Of a stretch of 64,000 bases of DNA, positions 22,299 through 32,975 are shown piece after piece. The number at the start of each line of letters is the position of its first letter. Position 1 is the first letter of the stretch. The position numbers and the translations under genes were made by a program. The stretch comes from Budorcas taxicolor (lineage: Eukaryota > Chordata > Mammalia > Artiodactyla > Bovidae), in NCBI RefSeq assembly GCF_023091745.1, contig NC_068933.1, positions 18,418,001 to 18,482,000 of the forward strand. The letters run 5' to 3'. Below the pieces are notes generated by a model, which did not search any database, was not told the origin of the DNA, and was given only the letters and a program-made list of their open reading frames with translations.

Positions 22299-22745
22299 GA
22301 ACTTTTACATATATACATATATATTTTTAATTGGACTATAATTGTTTACAATATTATATTAGTTTCTGCTGTAGAACAACGTAAGTTGTATACATTCATC
22401 CCCTCCCTCATGAGCGTCCCTCCCACTGCCCCACCCCACCCTCTAGGTCATCACAGAGACCAAGCTAAGCTCCCCTGCTATACAGCACTTCCCACTATCT
22501 ATTTCACACCTGGTAATGTATTTATGTCACGCTACTCTCTCAACTCGTCCCACCCTTTCCTTCCTCCCCATGCTCATGTTCTCTAGGCCTGTGTCTCTAT
22601 TCCTGCACTGCAAATAGGTTCATCAATACCATTTTTCTAGATTCCATATATATGTGTTAATATACAATATTTGTTTATCTCTTTCTCATTTACTTCACTC
22701 TGTATAACAGGCTCTAGGTTCATCCACCAGATCGGAACTTTTACA
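22299..22745 (-). mobile_element. L1 3' end with 11-bp target duplication
   Basis: Reverse L1 3' UTR of about 425 bp (ctgtagaacaacgtaagttg; tatagcaggg complement; attccatatatatgtgttaa; tacttcactctgtataacag). gaacttttaca flanks it at 22299-22309 and 22735-22745. Confidence 0.9.
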
Positions 22746-24507
22746 GAGGGGATTTAGACAAACACTGGGGAGCCTGGGGTTGTATTAGTAATAAAAAACA
22801 CGCAGAAGTAACCACATGAAAAAACAGTTGTTAATCCGGAAAAGACAAAAAGCCATAAAAGAAAAGCAATTTACAGCTTGCCACAGGCTCAGCAGTAGAT
22901 GGTAATTACATAGCCACAATCGTGAAACAATGATTGTGGATCTAACCAAAAGTATAACCTAATGGAAAGGATGCTTGTGAGGAGGTGGAGAGGAGAGAAG
23001 GAAAGAAGAAAAAAAACACCTTAACTCCCATAAATAATACCTAAAATTGAAAATATGGGAATAGTAATAAAATCATGCTATCTTTATACAGTAGCAGAAC
23101 CAAAAGGGGGAGGGCAATTAAAGTTTGAAACTGTTGCCTCTGAGGAAGAGGAAAGAGAAGAGGGGGGGCAGATTATTTTTCATAACAGACCAAATGCAAT
23201 TATTTGACTCTTCAAACCATGTGTAACTTTATTTTTAAAAATTTTAAAAATAGAAGAAGGTAGAAAGAGAAGTAGTAAGGAAAAGAAGGAAGGGAGAGAA
23301 ACAAAGGATTAAAAACAAAAAGGAGGAGACTGAGTTTTTGAAAAGAAGAGGAAAGGAGGAAAGAAATTGGCTCAAATCAGGAAAGTAAAGCCACAGAGAG
23401 CACAAACCTGGCTTGGAGCTGCCTTGGCCCACTGTCTAGAATCCACTTTCACTGTTTACCCTGATCGTTCCTTCTGCTGGCTGCTCTCAGCCCACTGAAG
23501 CCCTCTGGCTGAGTGAATAAGCCTGAAGCTATGGGTTTTTACAAATCTGTCCAGACTGTCCAAGTCCCCAGCTAAACTGGTTCCTGGCAACCCCCCACCC
23601 AGGCCCAGGGTGTGTGACTAAACTTCTTAGGCATCTGATCTTCGCCCTCACTTGTAGATACTCATTAACCCTCCAACAAGGAGGTGCACAGCACCATTTG
23701 ATTTGCAAAGATGCCCCAGGAATTTCACATCAAGGTTCTCTACCTTCAGCTTCTCTTTCTTCTTGGACAAGTGGTTAGCATGAACATTTTAGGGGCCTTA
23801 TTTTATGCAGGCACTCCCAGTGAGGATTTAAAGAAATATGCTAATGGCTTAACTTGTCCAAGTGAACTACTCCAAGCTACCAGTGACACACACTGAGGGG
23901 AAAGACCCCTCCACAGAGGTGGCATGGATCATCTTACTCAGGTCCTGAAGGAATCAGCACAGCCGTGCCCACCTTGTTCTATGACGTGGGAACCCCACAG
24001 TGGGAGCTGCCTTTCAAAGCTCATCTGGGGTTTTCATCCTCGGCCAGATGTTCACCTGTGGGCATCAATTCATTTAACTGCTCCTCCAGAATCTCTTTCC
24101 CATCCCTTGAGATCTGACTTGACATTTTGTCCAAATAAGAAGACAAGAACACAGGCCCAATCTAAACAGTTCCTCTTTCGCCTCTAATACTTTAGAGCTG
24201 CTCATTTAATGAATCCACTAGTTCCTTCTCATTTCTGCCTTCCAAATCTTAACTTGAGAGAACCTAATCGGTAAGGCCAATTTCCATCCAGAACCTCCAG
24301 CAGAAAGACGTCTGAGAAAGATGTAGCTTTGGGCTTTGCAGCCTCTGTAGTACAGGTAGGTGAAGTAGAAGGAAATGGGTGCTCAGACATCATCTATCAC
24401 ACAGATCTAAAAGCATGATTTTCCCAGCAGCCTCAAAAGACTTCTTCCCCTATGCCAATTTGGACACACCGCTGGCCATAACCACAACAAATATAATAGC
24501 TATTACT
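22746..24507. other. 1.8-kb unassigned stretch
   Basis: No assigned repeat. 23250-23370 is an almost pure purine tract. A 61-codon frame at 23711-23896 starts with a hydrophobic segment but matches nothing I know. At 24352-24362 there is a good splice-donor-like word (acag/gtaggtgaag) without a supported exon. Confidence 0.4.
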
Positions 24508-25344
24508 AATATGCCCGGAATCAAGATTGCCGGGAGATATATCAATAACCTCAGATATGCAGATGACACCACCCTTATGGCAGAAAGTGAAGAGGAACTA
24601 AAAAGCCTCTTGATAAAAGTGAAAGAGGAGAGTGAAAAAGTTGGCTTAAAGCTCAACATTCAGAAAACTAAGATCATGGCATCTGGTCCCATCACTTCAT
24701 GGGAAATAGATGGGGAAACAGTGGAAACAGTGTCAGACTTTATTTTTGGGGGCTCCAAGATCACAGCAGATGGTGACTGCAGCCATGAAATTAAAAGATG
24801 CTTACTCCTTGGAAGAAAAGTTATGACCAATCTAGATAGCATATTCAAAAGCAGAGACATTACTTTGCCAACTAAGTTCCGTCTAGTCAAGACTATGGTT
24901 TTTCCAGTGGTCATGTATGGATGTGAGAGTTGGACTGTGAAGAAGGCTGAGCGCTGAAGAATTGATGCTTTTGAACTGTGGTATTGGAGAAGACTCTTGA
25001 GAGTCCCTTGGACTACAAGGAGATCCAACCAGTCCATTCTAAAGGAGATCAGCCCTGGGATTTCTTTGGAAGGAATGATGCTAAAGCTGAAACTCCAGTA
25101 CTTTGGCCACCTCATGCGAAGAGTTGACTCATTGGAAAGGACTCTGATGCTGGAAGGGATTGGAGGCAGGAGGAGAAGGGGACGATAGAGGATGAGATGG
25201 CTGGATGGCATCACTGACTCGATGGACATGAGTTTGAGTGAACTCCGGGAGTTGGTGATGGCCAGGGAGGCCTGGCATGCTGCGATTCATGGGGTTGCAA
25301 AGAGTCAGACACGACTGAGTGACTGAAATGAAATGAACTGAAAT
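24508..25344 (+). mobile_element. BovB 3' part (830 bp)
   Basis: Forward BovB from just before RT motif C to the tail. It begins right after aatatgccc (24508-24516). The same target word follows at 25342-25350 and again after the next BovB piece at 25537-25547. Confidence 0.95.
24517..25320 (+). pseudogene. BovB ORF2 remnant with YADD, two stops
   Basis: The frame 24379-24957 carries YADD at residues 60-63; its first ~46 residues come from the flank and are not BovB. The BovB frame is interrupted by a TGA at 24955-24957 and a TAG at 25186-25188 (replacing the Q of RQRMRW). Otherwise it stays in phase to the natural end near 25320 (...SQTRLSD). With only two stops in ~265 codons it is a relatively young copy. 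Confidence 0.9.
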
Positions 25345-25354
25345 ATGCCCTTCT

Positions 25355-25536
25355 GCCTTCAATGTGGGAGAAGAAGGGGATGAAAGAGGATGAGATGATT
25401 GGAATGGCATCATTGACTCAATGGACATGAGTTTGAGTGAACTCCGGAAGTTGGTGATGGACAGAGAGGCCTGGTGTGCAGTTCATGGTGTCACAGACAG
25501 CCGGACATAACTGAGCAACTGAACTGAACTGAACTG
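25355..25536 (+). mobile_element. Second BovB 3' end at same target
   Basis: About 180 bp of BovB tail (gagaaggggatgaaagagga to the repeated gaactgaact). It is flanked by the same atatgccctt-type word as the BovB before it. Its first ~15 bases (ctgccttcaatgtggg) are closer to a Bov-tA head than to BovB. Confidence 0.88.
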
Positions 25537-25548
25537 AACATGCCCTTA

Positions 25549-25665
25549 CTTTTACTATTATTATCCTCATTTAAAAGTTGTGAAAACTAAGAAACAGGTA
25601 AAATAATGTGTCCAGGGTCACACAAGAAACACTGAGGCAATTTGGATCCCAAATCTGTGACTTTT
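25549..25665 (-). mobile_element. MIR SINE
   Basis: Reverse MIR core: attattatcctcatttaaaa, gaaactaag-like words, then ccagggtcacacaagaaac and gatcccaaatctgtgact. Confidence 0.7.
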
Positions 25666-25666
25666 T

Positions 25667-25805
25667 CAAATTTTATATTATTTTTAATTGGAGGATAATT
25701 ACTTTACCATATTGTGATGGTTTCTGCCAAACATCAACGTGAATCAGCCACAGGTATACATATGTCCCCCTCCCTCTCGAACTTCCCCCCTACCTCCCAC
25801 CACAC
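25667..25805 (-). mobile_element. L1 3' end fragment
   Basis: Reverse ruminant L1 terminal sequence: tttttaattggaggataatt, ccaaacatcaacgtgaatca, gccacaggtatacatatg. Confidence 0.85.
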
Positions 25806-26095
25806 CTAATCTGTGATCTTAATCTCTATACTATTTAAATAGAAAGCAAAGAGTTTGCAGTCCCGAGTGTCCAGACTGGGAGATGTAGGAGGCTGGTCTA
25901 CGATGTTTAACCAAAACCATGTATCGGCTAATTCAGATGCTCTGATATTTCACTAAGCCCCCTATGTTACTCTCTTATTAAGAAGAAACCTAGGTAGAAG
26001 GAGAAGTAAGAACTTCCTGTCACTGTCCTCCCAGAAAGTGTTGGACCCCAGAAGCTAGGTCACTAAAAGACAACATCAAGACCTGGATTTCCCTG

Positions 26096-26222
26096 GAATT
26101 CCCTGGTGGTCCAGTGGTTAGGGCTCCATGCTTTCACTGCTGTGGGCCCAGGGTCCCTTCCCTTTGCCAGGAACTAAGATCTTACAAACCACACATGTGG
26201 CAAAGCAAAAAAAAAAAAAAAA
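26096..26222 (+). mobile_element. CHR-type tRNA SINE with A-tail
   Basis: tRNA-like head ggaattccctggtggtccag, B-box-like region degraded, end gcaaagca(A)17. A short cetartiodactyl CHR SINE. Confidence 0.85.
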
Positions 26223-27174
26223 GGCCCGAATGAACAGGATGGATGGATTGTTAAAGGAAAATATGAGGCCCTGAAACATCCATTCCCAGGAGGTATGATC
26301 ATCCATCATAGACAATAAGCAATCTGCTATAAATAAGGGCATTTTCTGTTAATTTTCAAGTCCTGCATTTATAAGCCTGACTCTTCAGTAGGCTCCGCTT
26401 CAGAGCATGAGAGGTAGAGGAAGACAGGAGGTGCCCATGGTAATAGGACACTATGCCAACAGAGAAACAGTTTCTTCGCAACTTCGTCCCACTATCACCA
26501 TTCCTCAATTTGACAACATTCTGCTTAATCTGTGTTCAAAATCTTGCCCTCCTACACCTACCACTGCCCCCTAAGACTTGATATAGATACATAGTATAGA
26601 ACTTTATTTACAACTTTCAAAGAGTTCATTTCATACAGCTTCCGTACTGGCAAAGATTGACATAGACATCCTTTTGTGAGGAGATATAAAGTTCTCGAGG
26701 GAGAAATTGGTCTTCAAGTGCTTGACTTAGTTTTACTGAAAAAAAATGTAATATTACCAATTTAGAAAAAAAAATTTAAGACTTTCCAAAGGCTCATTGG
26801 ATATCAAATAGTCCTTATAAAACTGGATATGATATAAATTAATCAAAATTATACATCTTTAATGTCCCTTAAAGCTCCAAAATTTCATATATTTTAGGGA
26901 ACTATTGAACCTTCAGAGCTGCAGAGAAAGGAGAAGGAGAAATAGAAGGCAAAAGATGAAAGGGATTAGGATTGGGGAAAGAATGAGAGAGCATTCGAAA
27001 AAGGGCAATTTATGGGGAGAGACAAAGACAGGCAGAGAATGGGACAACTGAATGGGGGGAAATAAGATGATAACAGGAGGGGGGAGCATGAAGGAGTAAG
27101 AATGGTGGCAGAGGGCAGGAAGACATGAATGAGCAACAGAAAACACTTGCTCACCTCCAAACACACCATATACC
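26223..27174. other. Unassigned stretch
   Basis: No gene. The minus frames at 26913-27299 are built on a CA repeat and a low-complexity purine tract and are not real. Confidence 0.5.
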
Positions 27175-27202
27175 AAACACACACACACACACACACACAC
27201 AC
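27175..27202 (+). repeat. (CA)n microsatellite
   Basis: About 13 CA units following ccaaacac. Confidence 0.95.
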
Positions 27203-27284
27203 CCATAGACAATCTCCATTTCTCCATTCTGAATTCACTTCTGTTTTTCACATTGGGCAAGTTGTTATGGTAGGAAAAACTAGA

Positions 27285-27400
27285 ATTCAGAAAACCCAAA
27301 TTCTAGTCCCTGTTCTGCAAATGACTAGTTGTATGTGACTTTCAACAAGTTGCCTAATCTTTCTTCATTTAATCTCTATATAATGAGTGTAGATTTAAAG
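27285..27400 (+). mobile_element. MIR SINE
   Basis: aaattctagtccctgttctg, gtatgtgactttcaacaagt, ttcatttaatctctatataa: MIR core with decay. Confidence 0.65.
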
Positions 27401-27667
27401 ATTTCTAGGCAGGAGAATACTGGGTCCCTATGGACAAAGAGAGCAAGAAGATACTGAAAGAGAAAAAATTGAGGACCGAAGTACAAGGAGTAGAGAGTTA
27501 AGTTCATTTAATTCATTCAAAACCCTCTGGCTTTGTGGATGAATGAGATGGAGCCCAGTAGCTAGGCCACTGGAGATGGAGTTGACATTCTGTTTCCCCT
27601 GAAAGCAGTCAGGCTGATGCTCCAGGTAGATCAATGTGAGGAGTGCACCTGCTACTCTCCTCCTTAA

Positions 27668-27872
27668 GTATCAGTCGCTCAGTCATGTCCAGCTCTTTGC
27701 AACCCCACAGACAGTGTAGCCTGCCAGGCTCTGCTTTCCATGAAAGTCTCCAGGCAAGAATGCTAGAGTGGTTGCCATTCCCTGTCCAGGGGATCTTTCT
27801 GTCCCAGGGATCGAACCTGAGTCTCCTGCTTTCCCGGCAGATTCCTTACCATCTGAGTCACCAGGCAAGCCC
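27668..27872 (-). mobile_element. Bov-tA SINE
   Basis: Full reverse Bov-tA: cagtcgctcagtcatgtcca to gagtcaccaggcaagccc. Confidence 0.93.
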
Positions 27873-28149
27873 TCTTGCCTCCATAAGAGGCCTTTAAATG
27901 AGTAACTGAAGAGGGTCCAGAATGCCTTCCTTCTCCTCGAAAGTCCCCTGAGTAGCTTTCACCAGAGTCCCTGCAGCCTTTTCTGCTGGGCCCCCATCCA
28001 GGTTCTAGCTGTTGCTAGAAGGGACATTAGGTGATGACTGATGATGATAATAATTATGATATTAATCATAGTTAAAACAATGATACAAATTAAAACCAAT
28101 GACTATATGTAGGAGAGAAAAAGAAAGAATGAAAAGAAAAGGGGACTGG

Positions 28150-28360
28150 GGAATACTTCCCTGGTGGCCCAGCAGCTGAGACTCCATGCTCCCAGTGCAG
28201 AGGGGAGTGGGGGCCTACTTCAATCCCTGGTCAGGGAACAAGATCCCACATATCGCAAGTAAGAGTTCACAGGCCCCAATGATTGAAAAGATTGAAAATC
28301 CAAGTGCTGCAACTAAGACCCAGTGCAACCAAATAAATAAATAAATTTTTTTTTTAAAAA
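28150..28360 (+). mobile_element. CHR-type tRNA SINE
   Basis: Head gaatacttccctggtggccc, then ggtcagggaacaagatccca, aactaagacccagtgcaacc, and an (AAAT)n tail (28331-28346) followed by a T-run. Confidence 0.9.
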
Positions 28361-28837
28361 GGTAAGGACGGCGGGGAAAATAAGAGTATGAAGAGAAGAG
28401 TTACTCTTTCAAGATCCATGCTAGTTGCTTTGTTCTTTCTTTCCCCGTTTATGGCATACCTGCCATCTAAGTGTTTGTTTACAGTGCCGTCAAGGCAAGC
28501 ATGCTTTCCCTCCCTCAGGGAGTTCACAGGGAGGATTACAAACATGTGTCCTAATATATCATGATAAGTACTTTGATAAGGGAACACAGGGTTAGATAGA
28601 TGTACAAGTCCCAAACATGAATGGTCTCACATTTGTGTGTTATATGAATGAATTGATAGAGGGGGGCATGGTTGTGGAGGCAAGATAACCATTTACAGAT
28701 TGTTGTTGGAGAACAAGGCAAGAAATGTTGATAGTGGGGGCTTGGGGAGTAGAAGTGGGTAAAGACGGGAGTAGACAGACTGACAAAGCTCAGGGGTTAA
28801 TTTAGGTGTGCAGGGCAAAGAAGACAAATTCAAAACA
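28361..28837. other. Unassigned stretch
   Basis: No gene or named repeat. The 86-codon minus frame 28354-28614 has no motif. Confidence 0.45.
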
Positions 28838-29088
28838 AATTATGATTACCCGGGGCAGGGTGGGTGAGGGGAAGGATAGTTAAGGAGTTTGGGAAAGACG
28901 TGTACACACTGCTATATTTAAAATAGATAACCAACAGTGACCTACTGTATAGCACAGGGAACTCTGCTCAATGTTATGTGATGACCTAAATGGGAAAAGA
29001 ATTCAAAAAAGAACAGATAAACGTATATGTATAAATGAATTACTTTTCTGTATGCCTGAAACTAACACAACATTGTAAATCAACTATC
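28838..29088 (+). mobile_element. L1 3' end, abutted by BovB
   Basis: gtgacctactgtatagcaca, ggaactctgctcaatgttat, cctgaaactaacacaacatt, tgtaaatcaactat. The final 'actccaataaa' part is missing where BovB begins. Confidence 0.88.
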
Positions 29089-30760
29089 AGTTCTGTTCAT
29101 TTCAGTCGCTCAGTTGTTTCTGACTCTTTGCAACCCCATGGACTGCAGCACACCAGGCTTCTCGTCCATCACCAACCCCCGGAGCTTGCTCAAACTCATG
29201 TCCATCTAGTCAGTGATGCCATCCAACCATCTCATCCTCTGTCATCCCCTTTGCTGCCTGCCTTCAATCTTTCCCAACTTAAGGGTCTTTTCCAATGAGT
29301 CAGTTCTTCGCATCAGGCGGCCAAAGTATTGGAGTTTCAGCTTCAGCATCAGTCCTTCCAATGAATATTCAGGACTGATTTCCTTTAGGATTGACTAGTT
29401 TGATCTCCTTGTAGTCCAAGGGACTCTCAAGAGTCATCTCCAACACCACAGTTCAAAAGCATCAATTCTTCAGTGTTCAGCTTTCTTTATGGAAAGAAAG
29501 AACTCTCCCATTCATACATGACTACTGGAAAAACTATAGCTTTGACTAAACAGACCTTTGTCAGTAAAGTAATGTCTCTGCTTTTTAATATGCTGTCTAG
29601 GTTAATCATCGTTTTTCTTTCAAGGAGCAAGTGTCTTTTAAATTCATGGCTGCAGTCACCATCCACAGTGGTTTTGGAGCTCAAAAAAATAAAGTCTGTC
29701 ACTGTTTCCATTGTTTCCCCATCTATTTGTCATGAAGTGATGGGACCAGATGCCATGATCTTAGTTTTCTGAATGTTGAAGTTTAAGCCAGCTTTTTCAC
29801 TCTCCTATTTCACTTTCATCAAGAGGCTCTTTAGTTCTTCTTTGCTTTCTGCCATAAAGGTGGTGTCATCTGCATATCTAAGGTCATTGATATTTCTCCC
29901 AGCAATCTTGATTCCAGCTTGTGCTTCATCCAGCCCAGCATTTCACATGTTGTACCCTGCATATAAATTAAATAAGCAGGGTGACAATATGCAGGCTTGA
30001 CGTACTCCTTTCCCAGTTTGGAACCAGTCTGTTGTTCCATGTCCAGTTCTAACTGTTGCTTCTTGACCTGCATACAGGTTTCTCAGGAGGCAGGTCAGGT
30101 GATCTGGTATTCTCATCTCTTGAAGAATTTTCCACAGTTCCTTGTGATAAACACAGTCAAAGCTTTAGCATAGTCAATAAAGCAGTAGTAGATGTTGTTC
30201 TGAAACTCTCTTGCTTTTTCCATCATCCAATGGATGTTGGCAATTTGATCTCTGGTTCTTTTGCCTTTCCTAAATCCAGTTTGAACATCTGGAAGTTCTC
30301 TGTTCACGTATTGCTGAAGCCTGGCTTGGAAAATTTTGAGCATTACTTTACTAGTGTGTGAGATGAGTGCAATTGTGCAGTAGTTTGAACATTCTTTAGC
30401 ATTGCCTTTCTTTGGGACTGGAATGAAAACTGACCTTTTCCAGTCCTGTGGCCACGGCTGAGTTTTCCAAATTTCCTGGTATATTGACTGCAGCATTTTC
30501 ACAGCACCATCTTTTAAGGTTTGAAATAGTTCAACTGGAATTTCATCACCTCCACTAGCTTTGTTTGTAGTGATGCTTCCTACAGCCCACTTGTGTTGTT
30601 GGAAGAGAGTGTTTGCTATGACCAATGCATTCTCTTGCCAAAACTCTGTTAGCCTTTTCCCTGCTTTATTTTGTCCTCCTAGGCCAAACATGCCTGTTAC
30701 TTCAGGTATCTCTTGATTTCCTACTTCTGCATTCCAGTCCCCTGTGATGAAAAGAACTTT
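29089..30760 (-). mobile_element. Internally deleted BovB, 1.67 kb
   Basis: Reverse BovB from its 3' tail (29089-29110) to an endonuclease segment near 30760, where a TG microsatellite takes over. The RT C-terminal half (29100-29990), the part around GCxLSP and the RT N-terminal half (30113-30590) are present. Next to the RT a piece of the AP-endonuclease domain is joined directly, with the long connecting region missing. Confidence 0.93.
30113..30760 (-). pseudogene. BovB EN-RT joint frame (deleted ORF2)
   Basis: Reading on the minus strand, the frame continues upstream of its first methionine (30691) to an endonuclease motif GDWNAEVG (about 30742-30718). It passes NTLFQQHK (residues 27-34) straight into WAVGSITTNKASGGDE (35-50), which is RT sequence. 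RT motif A (FIDYAKA, 171-177) follows. Straight after motif A one T is missing compared with the 38.6-kb copy (AAAGCTTTGAC), shifting the frame and ending it at 192 residues. The deletion removes the end of the endonuclease domain and the EN-RT linker, in phase. It is non-functional. Confidence 0.85.
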
Positions 30761-30761
30761 T

Positions 30762-30781
30762 GTGTGTGTGTGTGTGTGTGT
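30762..30781 (+). repeat. (TG)n microsatellite at BovB break
   Basis: About 10 TG units exactly where BovB homology stops. Confidence 0.95.
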
Positions 30782-31285
30782 TAGTTCTAGAAGATCTTGA
30801 TATACTCCAACATAAAATTAAAAATAAAGAAAAGCTTTGAGGCAGTAAGCCAAAGAAAAGGGGAACAGATGAAAATTATGTAGACTATTACATATATCTG
30901 TGATAATTCTACTAATAAGGAATACTTTTCAAGAGTTCCTTTAAAAAGGAACTCTGAAAAAACTAAAACAAAAAAATCCAAATCCATAGATTGGCCTATT
31001 GAGTGGGTGGCAGTTTCATTTACTGGGGTAGAGACACAAGAAGCAGAACAGGTTTGGGATAAGGTGTTCAACTTAAGACATATGAGGTCAATATGTATGT
31101 ATATATGTCACCTACCTGTAAACAACCAGTGGGCTAGTGAATGTACAGGACTGCTGTAGTGAATGGAAAAGAGATGCTATTAAGGAAACAGGATTTCTGC
31201 TCAACCCTGAGGTCTGAAGTGAAGTTAGAGATCATAATTGCAACTCAAGCTTTGCAGTGGCACATACTAGTTCTTCTAATACATT
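30782..31285. other. Unassigned, contains a 24-bp palindrome
   Basis: No gene. 30932-30942 and 30945-30955 are perfect inverted arms (agagttccttt / aaaggaactct) with a 2-base loop. Confidence 0.6.
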
Positions 31286-31455
31286 TCTGACCCTATGTGA
31301 TAGGTATCATTCTCCTCATTTCTCAGAGGAGAAAAACAAAGCTCAGAAATGTTCAGTAATTTGCCTAAGTTCTTAACTCTTGCCTGGACTGACCTGCAAG
31401 CACAAACCTATCTGAGCCTAGAGCTTAGTCTCTGATCATCGCACCATGCTGTCCT
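31286..31455 (-). mobile_element. MIR SINE
   Basis: Reverse MIR: gataggtatcattctcctca, aacaaagctcagaaatgttc, gcctaagttcttaac, and a 'gagcttagtctctga' end. Confidence 0.7.
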
Positions 31456-31996
31456 CAGTAAAGTGTTAACTCATTTTTCTTCCCAGGGTAATTGTTCTAA
31501 AGATACAAAAATAATGATAATGAAATGTGGATCCCCTTCTCAAGAAAATCAGAGTCTAGTGGGAGGAGAGAGACATATAGTCACTAAATGTGCTGAAAAA
31601 TACAATATGATCAGTTCAAATAAGTAGGTATAAAATCTGTAAGAACAGAAAGGGAAGAGAGTCAAGGGGAAAGAGAAAATGACAGCTGGGATGGGATATT
31701 TGAACTGACCAGAGAGAATGAATAGACCTCAGGATGGGTGATGATGATTTTTTTCCCACATTTACAAATGAAAAGGCTAAAGCCTGCCAACCAAACATGT
31801 GTCTTTCCACTAAAGCTCCCAACTGTTGACTGCCCGTGCGGCCCAGCAGAGGCGGGATTCAGCCCCTAATCCCAGAGTCCTGGCTGTTTTGCTCATTGTG
31901 AGCAACATGATGTGTCTGTGTCTGTGTCACGCAGGTAATTTGCTAATGTTGTTCTCTGACACTCCCTGTTTACATAAAACACAGCACTCTGTAGTG
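31456..31996. other. Unassigned, faint old-repeat trace
   Basis: 31530-31615 (cagagtctagtgggaggaga) recalls the same degenerate repeat stock as 2010-2065. No gene. Confidence 0.4.
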
Positions 31997-32023
31997 CTAA
32001 CCCTAATCCTAACCCTAACCTTA
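31997..32023 (+). repeat. Short interstitial telomere-like tract
   Basis: Four CTAACC-type hexamers in a row (ctaacc, ctaatc, ctaacc, ctaacc, 31998-32021), i.e. TTAGGG on the minus strand with one variant unit. Confidence 0.8.
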
Positions 32024-32154
32024 ATGCTGTTCTCCAGATGGTTGGAACTGTTCTAGTAAGACCATATTTACATCAAAGGGACTTTTCTCCTGAACATTCA
32101 ACATCACCCTGTTAAAGTTACCATCTCTGGCTTCAAAATGAAGCTCCCCCATTT

Positions 32155-32283
32155 TCCATGGCAACCCACTCCAGTGTTCTTGCCTGAAGAATCCCAGGGA
32201 CGGGGGAGCCTGGTGGGCTGCCATCTATGGGGTCGCACAGAGTCAGACACAACTGAAACGACGCAGCAGCAGCAGCAGCAGCA
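32155..32283 (+). mobile_element. Bov-A monomer with (GCA)n tail
   Basis: 3' monomer of BOV-A2: ccatggcaacccactccag to actgaaacgac, then seven GCA units (32263-32283). Confidence 0.92.
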
Positions 32284-32296
32284 TATTTCATGGAAG

Positions 32297-32503
32297 GGAA
32301 TTCCCTGATAGCTCTGTCGGTAAAGAATCTGCCTGCAGTGCAGGAGACCCAGGTTCAATCCCAGGGTCGGGAAGATCCCCTGGAGAAGGATATGGCAACC
32401 CACTCCAGTATTCTTGCCTGGAGAATCCCATGGACAGAGGAGCCTGGTGGGCTACACAGTCCATGGGGTCACAGGAGTTGGACAAGACTTTCAACTAAAC
32501 CAC
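32297..32503 (+). mobile_element. Bov-tA SINE
   Basis: Full forward Bov-tA starting 13 bases after the GCA tail of the previous SINE. The flanks catatttcatggaag (32282-32296) and catatcccatggaag (about 32507-32521) look like a target duplication with two differences. Confidence 0.93.
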
Positions 32504-32805
32504 CACCATATCCCATGGAAGTCTATTTGCTACGTGTTAATGGTTGTCATTTATTACCTGCTTGTTCACTATTAAAATTAGAAATTGCAAAGTAATAAGA
32601 ATCTGCTTAGAACATGCTAAAGAAGTGAGTTCACATTATTTCAAGGTAACTCTTCTGGCTTTATCTCTCTCTTTTAGCGACTATTTTTTCTTCTTATTTA
32701 TAGAAAAAGAAGTTATTTTTGTGAAACTATGTTGACCAACAATTCATTCATGTATATTCATCATTTTAGGTTGCAAGGAAAAGTATGACTGCTTTAGAAG
32801 TCTTT
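32504..32805. other. Unassigned stretch
   Basis: About 300 bp without a recognised feature. Confidence 0.4.
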
Positions 32806-32975
32806 GTATTACGTATGGCTGATTTACTTTGCTGTACAGCAGAAAATAACACATTTACATGTTAATGATTAACATATAATGGCTTTGGTTAACACAATGG
32901 TTAATACATGGGTTAACATAACGGTTAACATGGTGAAGCCACTATACTCCAATAAAAAATTTTTTAATAAAATTA
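32806..32975 (+). mobile_element. L1 3' end with internal minisatellite
   Basis: gctgatttactttgctgtac, agcagaaaataacac, then an inserted 12-bp tandem array, then the expected end cactatactccaataaaaaa. Only the last ~90 bp of normal L1 sequence is present. Confidence 0.82.
32887..32934 (+). repeat. 4 x 12-bp tandem repeat (GGTTAA-x6)
   Basis: Four successive 12-mers, each starting ggttaa (ggttaacacaat, ggttaatacatg, ggttaacataac, ggttaacatggt), sit inside the L1 3' end where the consensus has about 10 bases. Confidence 0.9.

Noticed and set aside
24660..25229. 189-codon minus frame
   Set aside because: Antisense of the BovB ORF2; no independent motif.
26913..27299. 128-codon minus frame with Val-Cys repeat
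   Set aside because: Driven by the CA microsatellite and a purine tract; no coding signal.
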